Shown: positions 36,420-47,274 of the stretch, piece after piece
Numbering within the stretch: position 1 is the stretch's first letter
Layout: each line of letters starts with the position of its first letter
Translations under genes and position numbers: made by a program
From: Rhizophagus clarus
Taxonomy: Eukaryota; Glomeromycota; Glomeromycetes; Glomerales; Glomeraceae
Reading direction: 5' to 3'
NCBI GenBank assembly: GCA_015698045.1
Contig: BLAL01000262.1
Coordinates: 684,501 to 748,500, forward strand
DNA: 64,000 nucleotides
The notes under the pieces: model-generated
What the model was told of the DNA's origin: nothing
What the model saw: the letters and a program-made list of their open reading frames with translations, nothing else
Databases searched by the model: none

Positions 36420-36925
36420 AAATTTATACTTTATTTTTTATTTTCAATAAAATATTTTTATCAATTTGAATATTATATAATCAGTGTTTAGAGTGTATTA
36501 GGACCCCAAGCAATATATAAATATGTTAGATTTGAGTTTGCTTAATGATCATATAGAAAAAAAACCCTATGTAAGACTTTTATTTGCTTATTTTAATATA
36601 AAATTTTTAGTTGGTTAGATATTTAAATGCGTAGTTGAACTTATTTTTATTTCAGTTCAGTAATTATATTCGCATAGCAGAACCCCTTATTTGTATAATA
36701 AAGATTTTCATATATATATATATAGAGAAAATTTTAATTTCACACATATATCAAAAAATTTTTTTACAAAAAATTTTTTTAAACTGATACTTCTTTTCTA
36801 TTATTTTACACATTTTAATTTTATAAACACAATATTGTATTTAATTATTATAAAAAAAATCATGTTTTTATAATAATATTCTTATATTCTTATTTTTTAT
36901 TTACTAATTTTACTTATATATAAAA
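36420..36925. other. no gene seen
   Basis: Hydrophobic F/I/N-rich frame 36691-36873 is a product of AT-rich sequence. A CCAAGCAATATATAAATATG stretch near 36507 looks TATA-like but nothing follows it. Confidence 0.35.
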
Positions 36926-36930
36926 TGAAT

Positions 36931-37430
36931 TTTGATGGACAAATGAAATTACCTTTTTATGTTTAAGTAAGTTGTTCAGTAGTGTAAAAAGTATTTGTAT
37001 TTCAATTTTTATGATTCTAAGTATAATATTTATGAAGATAATTATATTTTTTAAACAGTACTAACTCCAAAAATTTTTTTTTCTCTTTTAATTTCAGAAT
37101 GTAATAACATCATTTTGGCCAAATGAAATTACTTTTTTATATGTAAAATATTTTTCAGTAATGTCAAATCTACCTGCATATAAATTTTTATAATGATTGG
37201 ACTAATATTTGTGAAGCATTGGCTATTTTTGTATTATCAATTTTTTTGCGAAAACCCATTTTGCAACTTTGGAGCGTGATTTTACCACTTTGGTCAAATG
37301 AAATCACTTTTCCACTTAAGTAAAGTTGTTTAGCAGTCAAATCTACATACAGTAAATATTTTAGAATGATTGGATTAATACTTGTGAAATGCAACCAACT
37401 TTGTACATTCAATTATTTATTATTTACATC
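36931..37430. repeat. ~180-bp tandem repeat, three copies plus a displaced fourth
   Basis: Copies are anchored by AAATGAAATTAC at 36941 and 37121 and AAATGAAATCAC at 37296. Shared blocks in order: CAAATGAAATTACTTTTTTA, GTTGTTCAGTAGTG, TCAAATCTAC.T, and ATGATTGGATTAATATTTGT. A fourth, partial copy lies at about 39985-40110, on the far side of the element at 37435-39960. Between copies 1 and 2 there is a TACTAAC, a pyrimidine tract and TTTCAG, so the units also carry 3' splice-like signals. Confidence 0.6.
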
Positions 37431-37434
37431 GGAA

Positions 37435-39960
37435 AAGTTATATCAGTTCAGATCTGTGGTGATCTGTGATTTTAGCAGATTGCCATTTTTTTTTGTACTA
37501 TTTTGATGAAAATCTGCGCAATACTGCAGAAATTTTTTTTTAGTTTTTTTCAAAGATTTTTTTATAAAAAATTTGTGATAATCTTCAAAATTGCAGAATT
37601 TTACAAAAATCTAAAGATATCTTCACAATTTTCTTTTTTAATTTGATAAATTTCACATAAACTTACTGTTTTATTTTGATAAACTTTACATTTTAAGCTT
37701 GTTTTAATAAACTTTCAAAGAAATAATTTTTTTTTATACTTTTCTTTAAAATGTTGTAAAAAAATTATTTCTTTTAAGTGTTGTAAAAAAAATGTATTAC
37801 TTTAAATGCCTTTTAAAGAAATAATTTGTTAAAGATACCAAAAAAAAATTAATAGTTTAAGCTTGAAAGTAACTTCAAAAAAAAATTATTTTAACAAACG
37901 TTAGCATTTGTTTATATTTTGCACCAAAGGTATAGGTTTCAGAATGGATTCTGGACTGTAATTTTGAAGAAAAACTATTTTTATTATTTGTATTTTGTAG
38001 TTTTTCAGCCATTTTTCTATTTAATGAACCTTGCTAATGTTCAATTTTTCATTTTTTTCAGGTCTGAAATGCCGAAAGACAAGTTCTGAACTTCATTATC
38101 TTCAAAAAAAAATAAACATCAATAGAATTCAGAACGCAACACTGAAAAACACCAATTTCAAAGGTAATATCTTGTCATTTGATCAGTGTAACCTTTGGAA
38201 AATTTTTTTTTTTTTATTACAATTTAATAAGCATTGGCTAATGCTCATTTTCCTTTTTTTTTATATATTCAGAATGCCAAAGGTAGTGTGGGTTCCAGAT
38301 TCAATTTCAAAGTTAGCCTTTGAAATTAATTTTTTTTTTAATTTGCCTTAACGAACGTTAGCTAATATTCAGTTTTATCACCCATTTGCAAGTTCAGAAT
38401 GTCAAATGTGTGAGTATTGGACTCCCATTTTGAATTTAAAATAATTTTTTTTTGAAGTTTTTTTTATTATAAATTGTTTAACAAATGTTACTCATATTCA
38501 TTTTTTTTATTTTTTAGGTCTGAAACTCCTTTAGAAGCAGACTGGTATTTCAAAGGTAAAGAAACTTCAAAATGATTTTTTTTTTATTTTGTTTTTACTT
38601 CAATGAACATTAACAACAAATGTTAACTAACATTCATTTTCAATTTTTTTTAGGTCTAGATGAAGTCCAGATTTTATTCGAAGGTAAAGCCTTCAATTTT
38701 TTTTTGTTTTTATCTAATGAATGTTAATTAACATTTGTTTTATTCTTTTTTAGATAGATGAAGGACATTTTGAGGGTATGATCTTCAAAAAAAAAAATTA
38801 TTTAATTATTTTGTTTAATGAACATTATTAACATTCAATTTTTTTTCTTTTTTTTATTCAATGAATGTTTACTAACGTTCTTTATTTTTTTTAGTCTAGG
38901 AAACTGGGAGTATTATTGACACCAATTTTGAAGATAAAACTTCAAATTTTTAATTTTTTTTTGCTTTTTTTTTTATTCAATGGACATTTATTAACGTTCT
39001 TTATTTTTCTTATTCTTTCTTTTTGTAGGTCTGTGATTGGATTTTTAGAAAAAATTTTGAAGATAGAATTTCAAAATTCCTTTTTAATAAGACAGTTTGC
39101 TAATGCTTATTTTTATAGGTCTGTGGCTTCCTGAAATGTTACAAAACTTCAAAGGTATTTTATGAAGTTCCTTTTATTTTTTTTTGAAATTTTTTAATGA
39201 ACATTTACTAATGTTTCATTTATTTTGTTTCTTGTAGGTTTACAGCTTCTGGACAAGTTCTTGGACAAGATTTTGAAGGTAAAACTTTGAAGTTATTCAG
39301 AAAGTGGAAAAACAACAAAGAGAAGAGCCTCCTAAACTAGATTTTGAAGGTACTTACTTTTGAAAATTAATTTTTTTTTGCTTTGTTAATGCAACATAAA
39401 CTAATGTTTCAGTTCTTTTTTTTTAGGTTCACAGCTTTCCAGACGCCTTCTGATGGAATTTTGAAGTTAAACTTTGAAATTATTTCATATTTTTTTTATT
39501 TAAATGATAATATTTCACTTTTCTTTAATTGGATCAAAGAAGTTAAAGTTGTTTGTTAAAATCAAACCAACTGGAATAATGTCCAAACCATTAACAACAA
39601 CATAATTTGAATGTCTGTAAAGAAAAAAAAAGAAAAGGGAACTTTTAATTAGTGCATTTAGTTAGCAAATAGGATAGTTTAGTATATGTACTGTACTTTT
39701 AAATTTGTAAATATCTTTATTAATAAATTGATATTAGTTAATATTAAGTTAAAACACTGCCTAATTGTAAATTTGCATTGGTGTTTTTGAAAAATTTCGC
39801 AGGTTTTATTTGTAAAAATTTTAGCAGATTTTTTAGTATTTGCAGATTTGTGCAGAAATCCATGAAATTTTTCAGTGCTGCGCATCGGCATGTCCTCAGA
39901 TCTGCGCAGAATTTGATTCTGCAGAATTGCGCAGAACTGCAGACTAAAATTTTTTTTGAT
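37435..39960. mobile_element. putative DNA element carrying micro-exon array B
   Basis: Both flanks belong to the same ~180-bp tandem repeat, so the segment looks like an insertion. Its ends are palindrome-rich. The left has CAGATCTGTGGTGATCTG and AAAATCTGCGCAATACTGCAG. The right has CAGATCTGCGCAGAATTTG, TTCTGCAGAATTGCGCAGAA and CTGCAGACT. Repeated TCTGCGCAGA and CTGCAG motifs look like subterminal transposase sites. A precise TIR and target duplication could not be set. The interior is array B plus AT-rich filler. Confidence 0.4.
38040..39450 (+). other. micro-exon array B
   Basis: About ten blocks of 20-100 nt. A typical block begins after TTTTTAG with GTCTG(A/T)G and ends ATTTTGAAG or ACTTCAAAG, followed by GTAAAAC or GTAATAT. 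Examples: about 38520-38554, 38655-38684, 38900-38931, 39029-39060, 39118-39154 and 39238-39279. Each intron 3' end carries (T)TTACTAA(C/T)GTT about 20-30 nt before the acceptor; several are flanked by inverted arms. The block sequence differs from arrays A, C and D, but the intron 3' ends are alike. No long frame is retained after joining. It may be a decayed micro-exon gene or a spliced non-coding RNA. Confidence 0.45.
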
Positions 39961-39969
39961 GTAAGTAAT

Positions 39970-40587
39970 TTTAATTTTAAAATGTGATTTTTTTATTTTA
40001 AATTAACTTGTTAACTTTAAGAAGTTGTTCAGAAGGGTTGGTAATAATTTATATTTTAATTTTTATAAATTTAAATATAATAATATTTATAAAAAAATTG
40101 CATTTTTATAATAATACTAATTTTCAAATTTTAAAACTACTTTTAAAATAACAATAATATATCATATTAATATTAATTAAATTAAAAATTCTGAAGGTTT
40201 GATCACTAGTATATCATTTTATATTATTAATTTATTGATATTTAGTAAATCAATTTTCACAATTTTTTTTTCGCAATAATATAAAAAATTAATTTACTAT
40301 TACTATATATTTATTATAATTAAATTATCTTTTTATACTTAAAATTATTTGTCATATTGAAATCTATTTATATTTGATTTTTAAATTTATAAATTATTTT
40401 AATGTAATTTATATCAGCCATATATAATTTGGGATCTTAAATATATGTCATAAAACAAATTGTTTAGCAGAATAAAAAATTCAAAGGTTATAATAAGAGT
40501 TTGTTTAGCAAAACCTAAAATAATTTGCTTATTGATCATAGTAAATTTTAAAATTTTCATCTGACCTATATATATATTATTTAGGAT
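39970..40587. other. AT-rich DNA between two elements
   Basis: Contains the displaced fourth copy of the ~180-bp repeat (about 39985-40110) and otherwise nothing recognisable. Confidence 0.4.
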
Positions 40588-40864
40588 CCTAGTGTTAAAG
40601 CTCTGAATGGGTTAGATCAGTCCAGTTTTAGTGAGAAACCAGATCTGAACTGAAGATTTAGTTCAGTTCCAGTTCGGGTCTAAATCAGAGAACTGAACCA
40701 GAACCAGAACTGAATTTTTGATCTGAACTGAACCGATATTTTACACTTCAGTCCTAATCAGTTAGATGATTATCTATTTTTTTTTTTTACTATTAACTAT
40801 TAAGTAATGATGATCTGCAGTTCGATCATTTACCATTAAAGTTTAAGTTTTTTTTTAAGCCTAT

Positions 40865-41098
40865 ACTTTTTTTTCGTTCTTTTCTTTTCTTTTCTCCCCC
40901 TTCTCTTTCCCCTCTTTCCCATTTCCCCTTTTCCGTTTCTCATTCTTTTCATCCCTTCATTCCCTCTTCCTATATCCTTTTCTCTCTACTTTCCTTTCCT
41001 TCATCTTTCACCATTCACCATTCACCTTTCATCTCTTCTTTTCCTTCTTTCCCTTCTTAGTTTCTTCCCTTTCCCTTTTTTCCCTTTCTAGTCCTTAC
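40865..41098. repeat. polypyrimidine (C/T) tract
   Basis: About 230 bases of nearly pure C and T on the plus strand (TTTCTCCCCCTTCTCTTTCC and similar), with a CACCATTCACCATTCACC triple. It lies between the left end of the composite element and array C, where a CT-rich promoter or leader would be expected for a fungal transcript. The opposite-phase polypurine block at 50520-51900 lies near the other end. Confidence 0.6.
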
Positions 41099-41129
41099 CA
41101 CCTTTCTCATGTTCCTGTTTAAATGGCTT

Positions 41130-43420
41130 TTTGAAACGTGATTTCAGATCTTTTTAGATCTCGAATATGTAAGTTTTCTTCCCTTCTTTTTAATTTATTA
41201 TAACGAACAGTTGCTAAAAGACTAACGTTTCATTATTTCTCTTTTTTTAAACAGCTGGGTCTTTCAGAATAGGAAGTTCAGTAGGAATATTTAAAAAAAT
41301 GTTCATTAACGTTTTAAGTTTTTTTAGACAATCTGATTTCTTATTGTCATACGTAAAGTTTGTTAAGAATCAATTTTTTAAATCTATTTTAACAAAACGT
41401 TTACTAACAGTTTGTTATTTCTCTTTTTTTCAGACGATCAGATCAGATCTCTTAGTAACACGTGGAAACTTGATATGAGCGAATTTTTTTTAAAAAAAAA
41501 ATTAATTATTTTTAATGAAACGTTTACCAACGTTTCATTTTCTTTTTTGTAGATGATCGGTCCTTCAGAGTATTTAGACGTGTGAGTAATTCAGACAACA
41601 GCAAGCCAAGAAGCAATCTTGTTATCAAGTACTTTTTTTAATAGTATTAGTATCGGTATTTGATTTCAGTTATTATTATAATTTTGATGCGTTTTTTAAA
41701 ATCTTTTTTTTTTGTTTTTTCTTAACAAGCTATTTTTAACGGTTCATTGTTTTTCTTTTTTAGATGAAGTCAATATAATAGAACCGAAAAGGGGTATTAT
41801 AACTTTTTGTGGTGAATATCGGATTGGTTTTAAAAAATTCCTTTTTTTTAATGAAACAATAATTAATTTTTCTTTTTTTTAGGCGATTGGTTTCCAATTC
41901 AAAGCACCAGAATTTCAGACTGTTTTTGAAACATTTATTTTGTAGGATTGTGGCTCTGACCTGAATATCAACGTAATCTTGAATAAGTTTTCAAAATGAA
42001 TACTTTTAAATAATTTTTGTATTAATTATTTCGTTAGGTAAGTTTTCGAATATTTTTGAAAACTATTAAGTTTTTTAATATATTTGAAGAAATGTTAATG
42101 ACTTTTTTTGTAGGATCTTATCAGTTTCTACTTTGGTACTGAATATTTGGATAAATTTTGAAAGTATAAACTTTCTAAATTTTATTTTATTTTTTTTTAT
42201 TTTTTTTGTTAAGAAACATCATTCATTAACGTTTTTTCATTTTTTTTTTGTAGTTGCAGATTTTAAGCAGCTCTTGGTTGGTAATTTTTCTTTAAATGTC
42301 TTTTTTTGATAATGAATTTAATGAAATATTTACTAATGTTTCTTTTTTCTTTTGTAGGTGGTACATCTATATGTTTGGATTAATGAATACAAGATTCGGT
42401 ATTATATAAAATTTTATTTCTTAGATTTATTTGTATTAACAGAACATTTACTAATGGTTTGTTGTTTCTCTTTTTATAGACAGTCAGTCCTTTGGAGTGT
42501 TTGGACGTGTAGAAAATTTGGTGAGGGGTTTGACTTATGTAGCAAATAATTCTTTTGATGAAACATGTAACGTTTCATTCTTTTCCTTTTTTTATAGGCT
42601 GCCAGTTCTTCTTGGTATTCAAAAAAGTAGGAATTCGATAGAGAAAGGTGGGTTTCCTTTAATATATTTTTTTTCAATGAAACATTTTTTAACATTTTGT
42701 TCTTTTTTTAGACGGGTTAGAAGTCAGCAATTTGTTCTGGAGTATGACTTTCGTGGGTTTCTTTATTATCTTTTAACACTTTTTTTTAAAAAAAGTTTTA
42801 TGGAAATACCTCTTATATTTTAACAAAGCTCACTCACGTTTTGTTATTTTTTTTTCTTTTTATAGACGACCAATTTTTTGAATACTATTACACATAGAAT
42901 CATGAAATTTCAGTGGGTATTTCAACAGGCTTCCTTGTATTTTTCTTTTTTATTTAACAAATCTTAACTTACATTTCATTTTTTATTCTTTTTTAGGCGA
43001 CCAATTTCTTCGGATGTACTGGAAATGCTTGATGTAAGTTTCGCAACAGAATGGAAAAAACAATTTTTTTTTTAATTTTATTAATTAGAAACGTTAAAAC
43101 TAACATTTTTTGATTCTTTTGTAGGTTTGCGTTGGACTCAGCTTTAGATCCTTTGTGGTGAGTTTCGAAGTTATATACTTTGAAATTTTATTTTATTTTA
43201 TTTTTTTCTAAAAGAAACGATTACTAAGCGTTTCTTGTCTCCTTTGTGGATTCCAGCTTTGATTGGACTTCAGATGGTAAGTTTCAAACTTCCAAACTTT
43301 CTTTTTTTTATTGATTTTTCATTAAAAAATATTGTTAACATTTTTTTATATGTTTTTTTTTGTAGATTCTTGGGGATATCGATTAGGAGTATTGGGATCT
43401 GATTAAAGTTTGTAGTTTTT
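41130..43420 (+). other. micro-exon array C, the largest
   Basis: Around fifteen blocks of roughly 25-60 nt with T-rich TAG acceptors. Several belong to one family: 41553-41581 (ATGATCGGTCCTTCAGAGTA), 42480-42520 (CAGTCCTTTGGAGTGTTTGG), about 42599, 42713, 42868, and 42998 (GCGACCAATTTCTTCGGATG). Donors are GTAAGT, GTGAGT, GTGAGG or GTAAAG. Introns carry TTTACTAACGTTTC or a variant about 20-25 nt before the acceptor, with inverted arms (GAAACGTT/AACGTTTC and covarying versions). One frame of the family is open in most units and encodes a core like FRVFGRVRNL. The joined array has no clean ORF. Whether it is coding, non-coding or a transposon by-product is open. Confidence 0.5.
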
Positions 43421-43689
43421 TTGTAGAATTTAGAATAATAGATTTAAATATTTTATTAATTATTATTGACGTAATAAAACTACATTTAAAATAAAGTAAT
43501 CTAACGTTATGTGATTAAAAGATAATCAACATTATTGTCCAATTATTATTGATATATATCATGTGATCTTTTCATTGATATATATCCTTTAGAAAAATTT
43601 TATCGGTAAAGAACCAAAAAGAATCTTAAGACCCAAAAGAAAGGAAGCTAATAATGTTTAAAAATTAAAAAAATAAAAATATTTTTTTT

Positions 43690-43795
43690 TTTTAAATTTT
43701 TTCATCAGTTCCACCAGTTCCCAGTTTTGGTCCCAGTTTGGATTATTAAAAAAACTGAATAGAATTGGAACCGTTTGGAGCTTTAATTTTTATTT
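43690..43795. repeat. internal copy of the composite element's right end
   Basis: AATTTTTTCATCAGTTCCAC onward, through CCCAGTTTGGATTATTAAAAA and ending CCGTTTGGAGCTTTA, matches 54797-54979 with one internal deletion. No 8-bp duplication pairs it with the left end at 40596, so it is a separate remnant of the same family. Confidence 0.6.
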
Positions 43796-43799
43796 TTTT

Positions 43800-44199
43800 T
43801 TTACACTCATTCTTTTTTTTAAAGTTCTCTTGATGACAATTCAATTTCTCAACTGAACAAAATTTTAGTATTTCTTTTGAATTAAAAATAAATTATCTAT
43901 TCTTATAAATTACTGCAAATATTTTAGTTTTTACTTTAAGTTAGAAATAGTGCAATTAATTCAAATAAAAATTAAACAATTAAAAATTAAACAGATAAAA
44001 ATTAAACAAAATTTTAATAAAATCTGATTGAAAATGATTGAATATATAGGCGTATAAAGTAAAGTTGATAATTTTTGATAAAAAATTAATCATTTTTAAC
44101 CATTGTTGACTTTTTGATTGATTTTTGACACGATACTATTACGCAATTAGCAAACAAGCCAAAAATCAGCCATATCAATTTTATATGTTAAAACTAGAG
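43800..44199. other. non-coding AT-rich DNA
   Basis: Nothing codes. TTGACACGATACTA near 44125 is the same motif as the tandem repeat at 47038-47150. Confidence 0.35.
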
Positions 44200-44202
44200 T
44201 CA

Positions 44203-44222
44203 TACCCTAGGGCCGGCCCTTA
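44203..44222. repeat. GC-rich palindrome like a hAT terminal repeat
   Basis: CCCTAGGGCCGGCCCTTA contains AGGGCCGGCCCT, a perfect 12-bp palindrome, isolated in extremely AT-rich DNA. CAGGGCCGGCCC-type sequence is a common hAT terminus, so this may be the left end of the element that brought in the transposase at 47275. No matching right end was found after 49809. Confidence 0.35.
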
Positions 44223-44479
44223 CTAAGAGTATGATATATACCATAAATTTTAACACTTATTTGCAGAAATAAAAGTATTGGATTTAATGTTCGTTTGAAA
44301 TAAATGAATAATTTAATTTATTAATAATCTTGCAATTAGCCTTAAAAGAAGAAATATTATCATTATAAATTTTTTTGAAATAACATTTAACAATTTTTTT
44401 TTTAAAAATATTTTTCTTTCTAAATAAAATAAAATTTATTTCATATGATTGATTCAAATTCAAATTTAGACGATCTATG

Positions 44480-46045
44480 TCCACATACCTTAAATAAATT
44501 CGTATGCATATTTTTTTTATCGTGTGTATGTTTTTTTTAATAAATTCATGTGTATATTTTTTTTTAATAATTCGTGTATAATTTTTTCAATAAATTTATA
44601 TATACATATATTTTAATAAATTAAATTAGTATATTTTTTTAATAAATAAATTCATGTATAATTTTTTCAATAAATAAATTTGGGTAATGTTTTTTTTAAT
44701 TAACATTTTTTTTGATAAATAAATTCGTATAATAGTTTTTTTAGTATAATTTTTTTTTCAATAAATAAATTCGTGTAATATTTTTTCTAATTAATATTTT
44801 TTTGATAAATAAATTCGTGTAATATTTTTTTGATAAATAAATTCGTATAATGATTTTTCCTAATAAATTCGTATAATGTTTTTTTTTAACAAATCAATTT
44901 AATAAAATTCGGGATATACTTTTTTCTTTTGATATAATTAATTTTTCAATAAATTTTTCAATAAATAAATTCATGTAATGTTTTTTTTTAATAAATCAAT
45001 TCGTATAATATTTTTTTTAATTAATATTTTTTTTGATAAGTAAATTTGTGTAATGTTTTTTTTTAATAAATTCGTATAATTTTCTTTTTAATATATATTT
45101 TTTTTTTTTTTAATAAATTCGCATATTATTTTTTTCAATAAGTAAATTCGGGTAATGTTTTTATTTAATTAATATTTTTTTTGATAAATAAATTCGTATA
45201 ATGTATTTTTTTAGTATAATTTTTTTTTTCAATAAATAAATTCATGTAATGTTTTTTAATTAGTATTTTTTTTTTGATAAATAAATTCGAGTAATATTTT
45301 TTTTTAATTAATATTTTTTTGATAAATAAATTGTATAATGATTTTTCCTAATGAATTTGCATAATGTTTTTTTTAACATAATTTTTTTTTCAATAAGTAA
45401 ATTCGGGTAATGTTTTTTTTTTAATTAAATAATTTTTTTGATAAATAAATTCGTATAATGTTTTTTTTATAATATAATTTTTTTTCAATAAATAAATTCG
45501 TGTAATGTTTTTTTTTAATTAATATTTTTTTTTGATAAATAAATTCGTATAATATTTTTTTTTAATATAATTTTTTTTCAATAAGTAAATTTGGGTAATG
45601 TTTTTTTTCTAATAAATTAATTCGTATAATGTTTTTTTTTAATAAATCAATTTAATAAAATTCGGATATATATATTATTATTTTTAATAAATTCGTATAA
45701 TTTTCTTTTTAATATATTTTTTTTAATAAATAAATTCGCATATTATTTTTTTTCAATAAGTAAATTCGTATAATGTTTTTTTTAGTAAATTCGTATAATG
45801 TTTTTTTTATTAATATAATTTTTTTCAATAAATAAATTCGTGTGATGTTTTTTTTTTAATTAATATTTTTTTTTGATAAATAAATTCTTATAATGTTTTT
45901 TTTTAATATAATTTTTTTTCAATAAGTAAATTCGTACAATATTTTTTTTTAATAAAATTTGGATATATATATATATTAATATAATTCAGATATATATTTT
46001 TCTTTTAGTAAAATTTGGAACTATATATATGTTTTTTTTTGATAT
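44480..46045. repeat. 1.6-kb minisatellite
   Basis: Degenerate tandem units alternate AATAAATAAATTCGTATAATG and AATTAATATTTTTTTTGATA with T-runs. The basic spacing is about 40-50 bp, with an apparent double unit near 90-95 bp in the better copies. The CG in TTCGT is the main non-A/T base and is often TTCAT or TTTGG, as expected from CpG decay. No coding potential. Confidence 0.8.
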
Positions 46046-46430
46046 TTTCCTTTGATGTAGCTTGCTTTGATGGATTTTGATCAGATTCATTTAAGAACGT
46101 TTAATTTCGGCTACTTTTATATAGTATTTGATTTCCTTCAATTCCTATTATATAATTAATAAAAAAAATTAGCCTCCTGAATAATGTATTGTACATGAAT
46201 AATAAATATTTCCTTGATGTTAGTATATGGTTAGCTCTCAGATTTTTGACCAGCAGTTCATAATTCCTTGATGATTAAATATGGTTAACTCACCAGCCGT
46301 TCATAATTCCTTGATGATTGAATATGGTTAGCTCTCTGATTTTGATAAGCCAATTTGGATCATGCCGCAGGTTATGATCAAAATTTCCATTTTTTTTTTT
46401 TTTTTATATAAACAACCGTTGTTCGTATGA

Positions 46431-46514
46431 TATCAATATCAATATCAATATTAATATCAATATCAACTCAATTCAACTCAACTCAACTCAATATCAATAT
46501 CAATATCAATATAT
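46431..46514. repeat. ATCAAT microsatellite
   Basis: Repeats of ATCAAT flank a short interruption of AACTC/AATTC units. Ordinary simple repeat. Confidence 0.8.
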
Positions 46515-47030
46515 ATAAAAATGAACCCCATATTTAGCGCATAAGAGCTAACCAAATATATATATTTCTCTTTCCTTTTCAGGATATCACAATTAGCATA
46601 ACAACCAATCGCAAACAATATCACTATTAAAAATGAAGATCACCTGATATATTAACTATATAGCATGATCTGTATATAGTGTCAATGATCAGCAATTCGA
46701 AAATGTTTGAGCAACTTACATTTAATGTATAAGCCGCATCCGTTAATGTAAGCGTAACTTACATAAAATATAAAATAAAAGATGAATAACTTATAAGATT
46801 CAATGATTTGTTTTAGAAATTTATTAGTTTTTAGTGATAAAAATATTGCAGATTGCAGCAATATTATTAATTTCTTACACATTTATTATTTATTATATTA
46901 TTATTATATTGATTGTATTTTTTTATCTACTTGCCAATCTTAAACGTTTAAAATTGCACATACTTGTTTATACACCTTATTTTAATAAAACTGCTCACAG
47001 AATTTCTATTACTATTATATGACTGTGATA
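46515..47030. other. AT-rich spacer
   Basis: Opposed hydrophobic frames at 46682-46882 and 46834-47022 look like chance in AT-rich DNA. I see no gene. Confidence 0.35.
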
Positions 47031-47037
47031 CAAATTA

Positions 47038-47160
47038 ACATGATACTATAGTTAATTTTTAACACAATACCCAGTTGATTTTGACATGATACCTGGTTGA
47101 TTTTTGACACGATACCATGGTTGATTTTTTGACACGATGATACCATTGCTAATTTTTTTA
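47038..47160. repeat. ~24-bp tandem repeat upstream of transposase
   Basis: Five degenerate units of GACACGATACC(A)TGGTTGATTTTT. One more copy of the motif is at about 44125, on the other side of the minisatellite. The position just upstream of the hAT transposase suits subterminal binding sites or a promoter. Confidence 0.55.
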
Positions 47161-47274
47161 ATATAATAATTTTTGATATTTAAACAATAGATATACTGCA
47201 AAAATATTCAAATAAATTTGTAAAAATCTTTTTTATTATAAATTTAAATATTTCAGATAAGTAATATTACTAAT

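Noticed and set aside
36931..43420. CRISPR-like array
   Set aside because: Blocks and spacers both vary in length and sequence, splice signals are present, and the DNA is eukaryotic.
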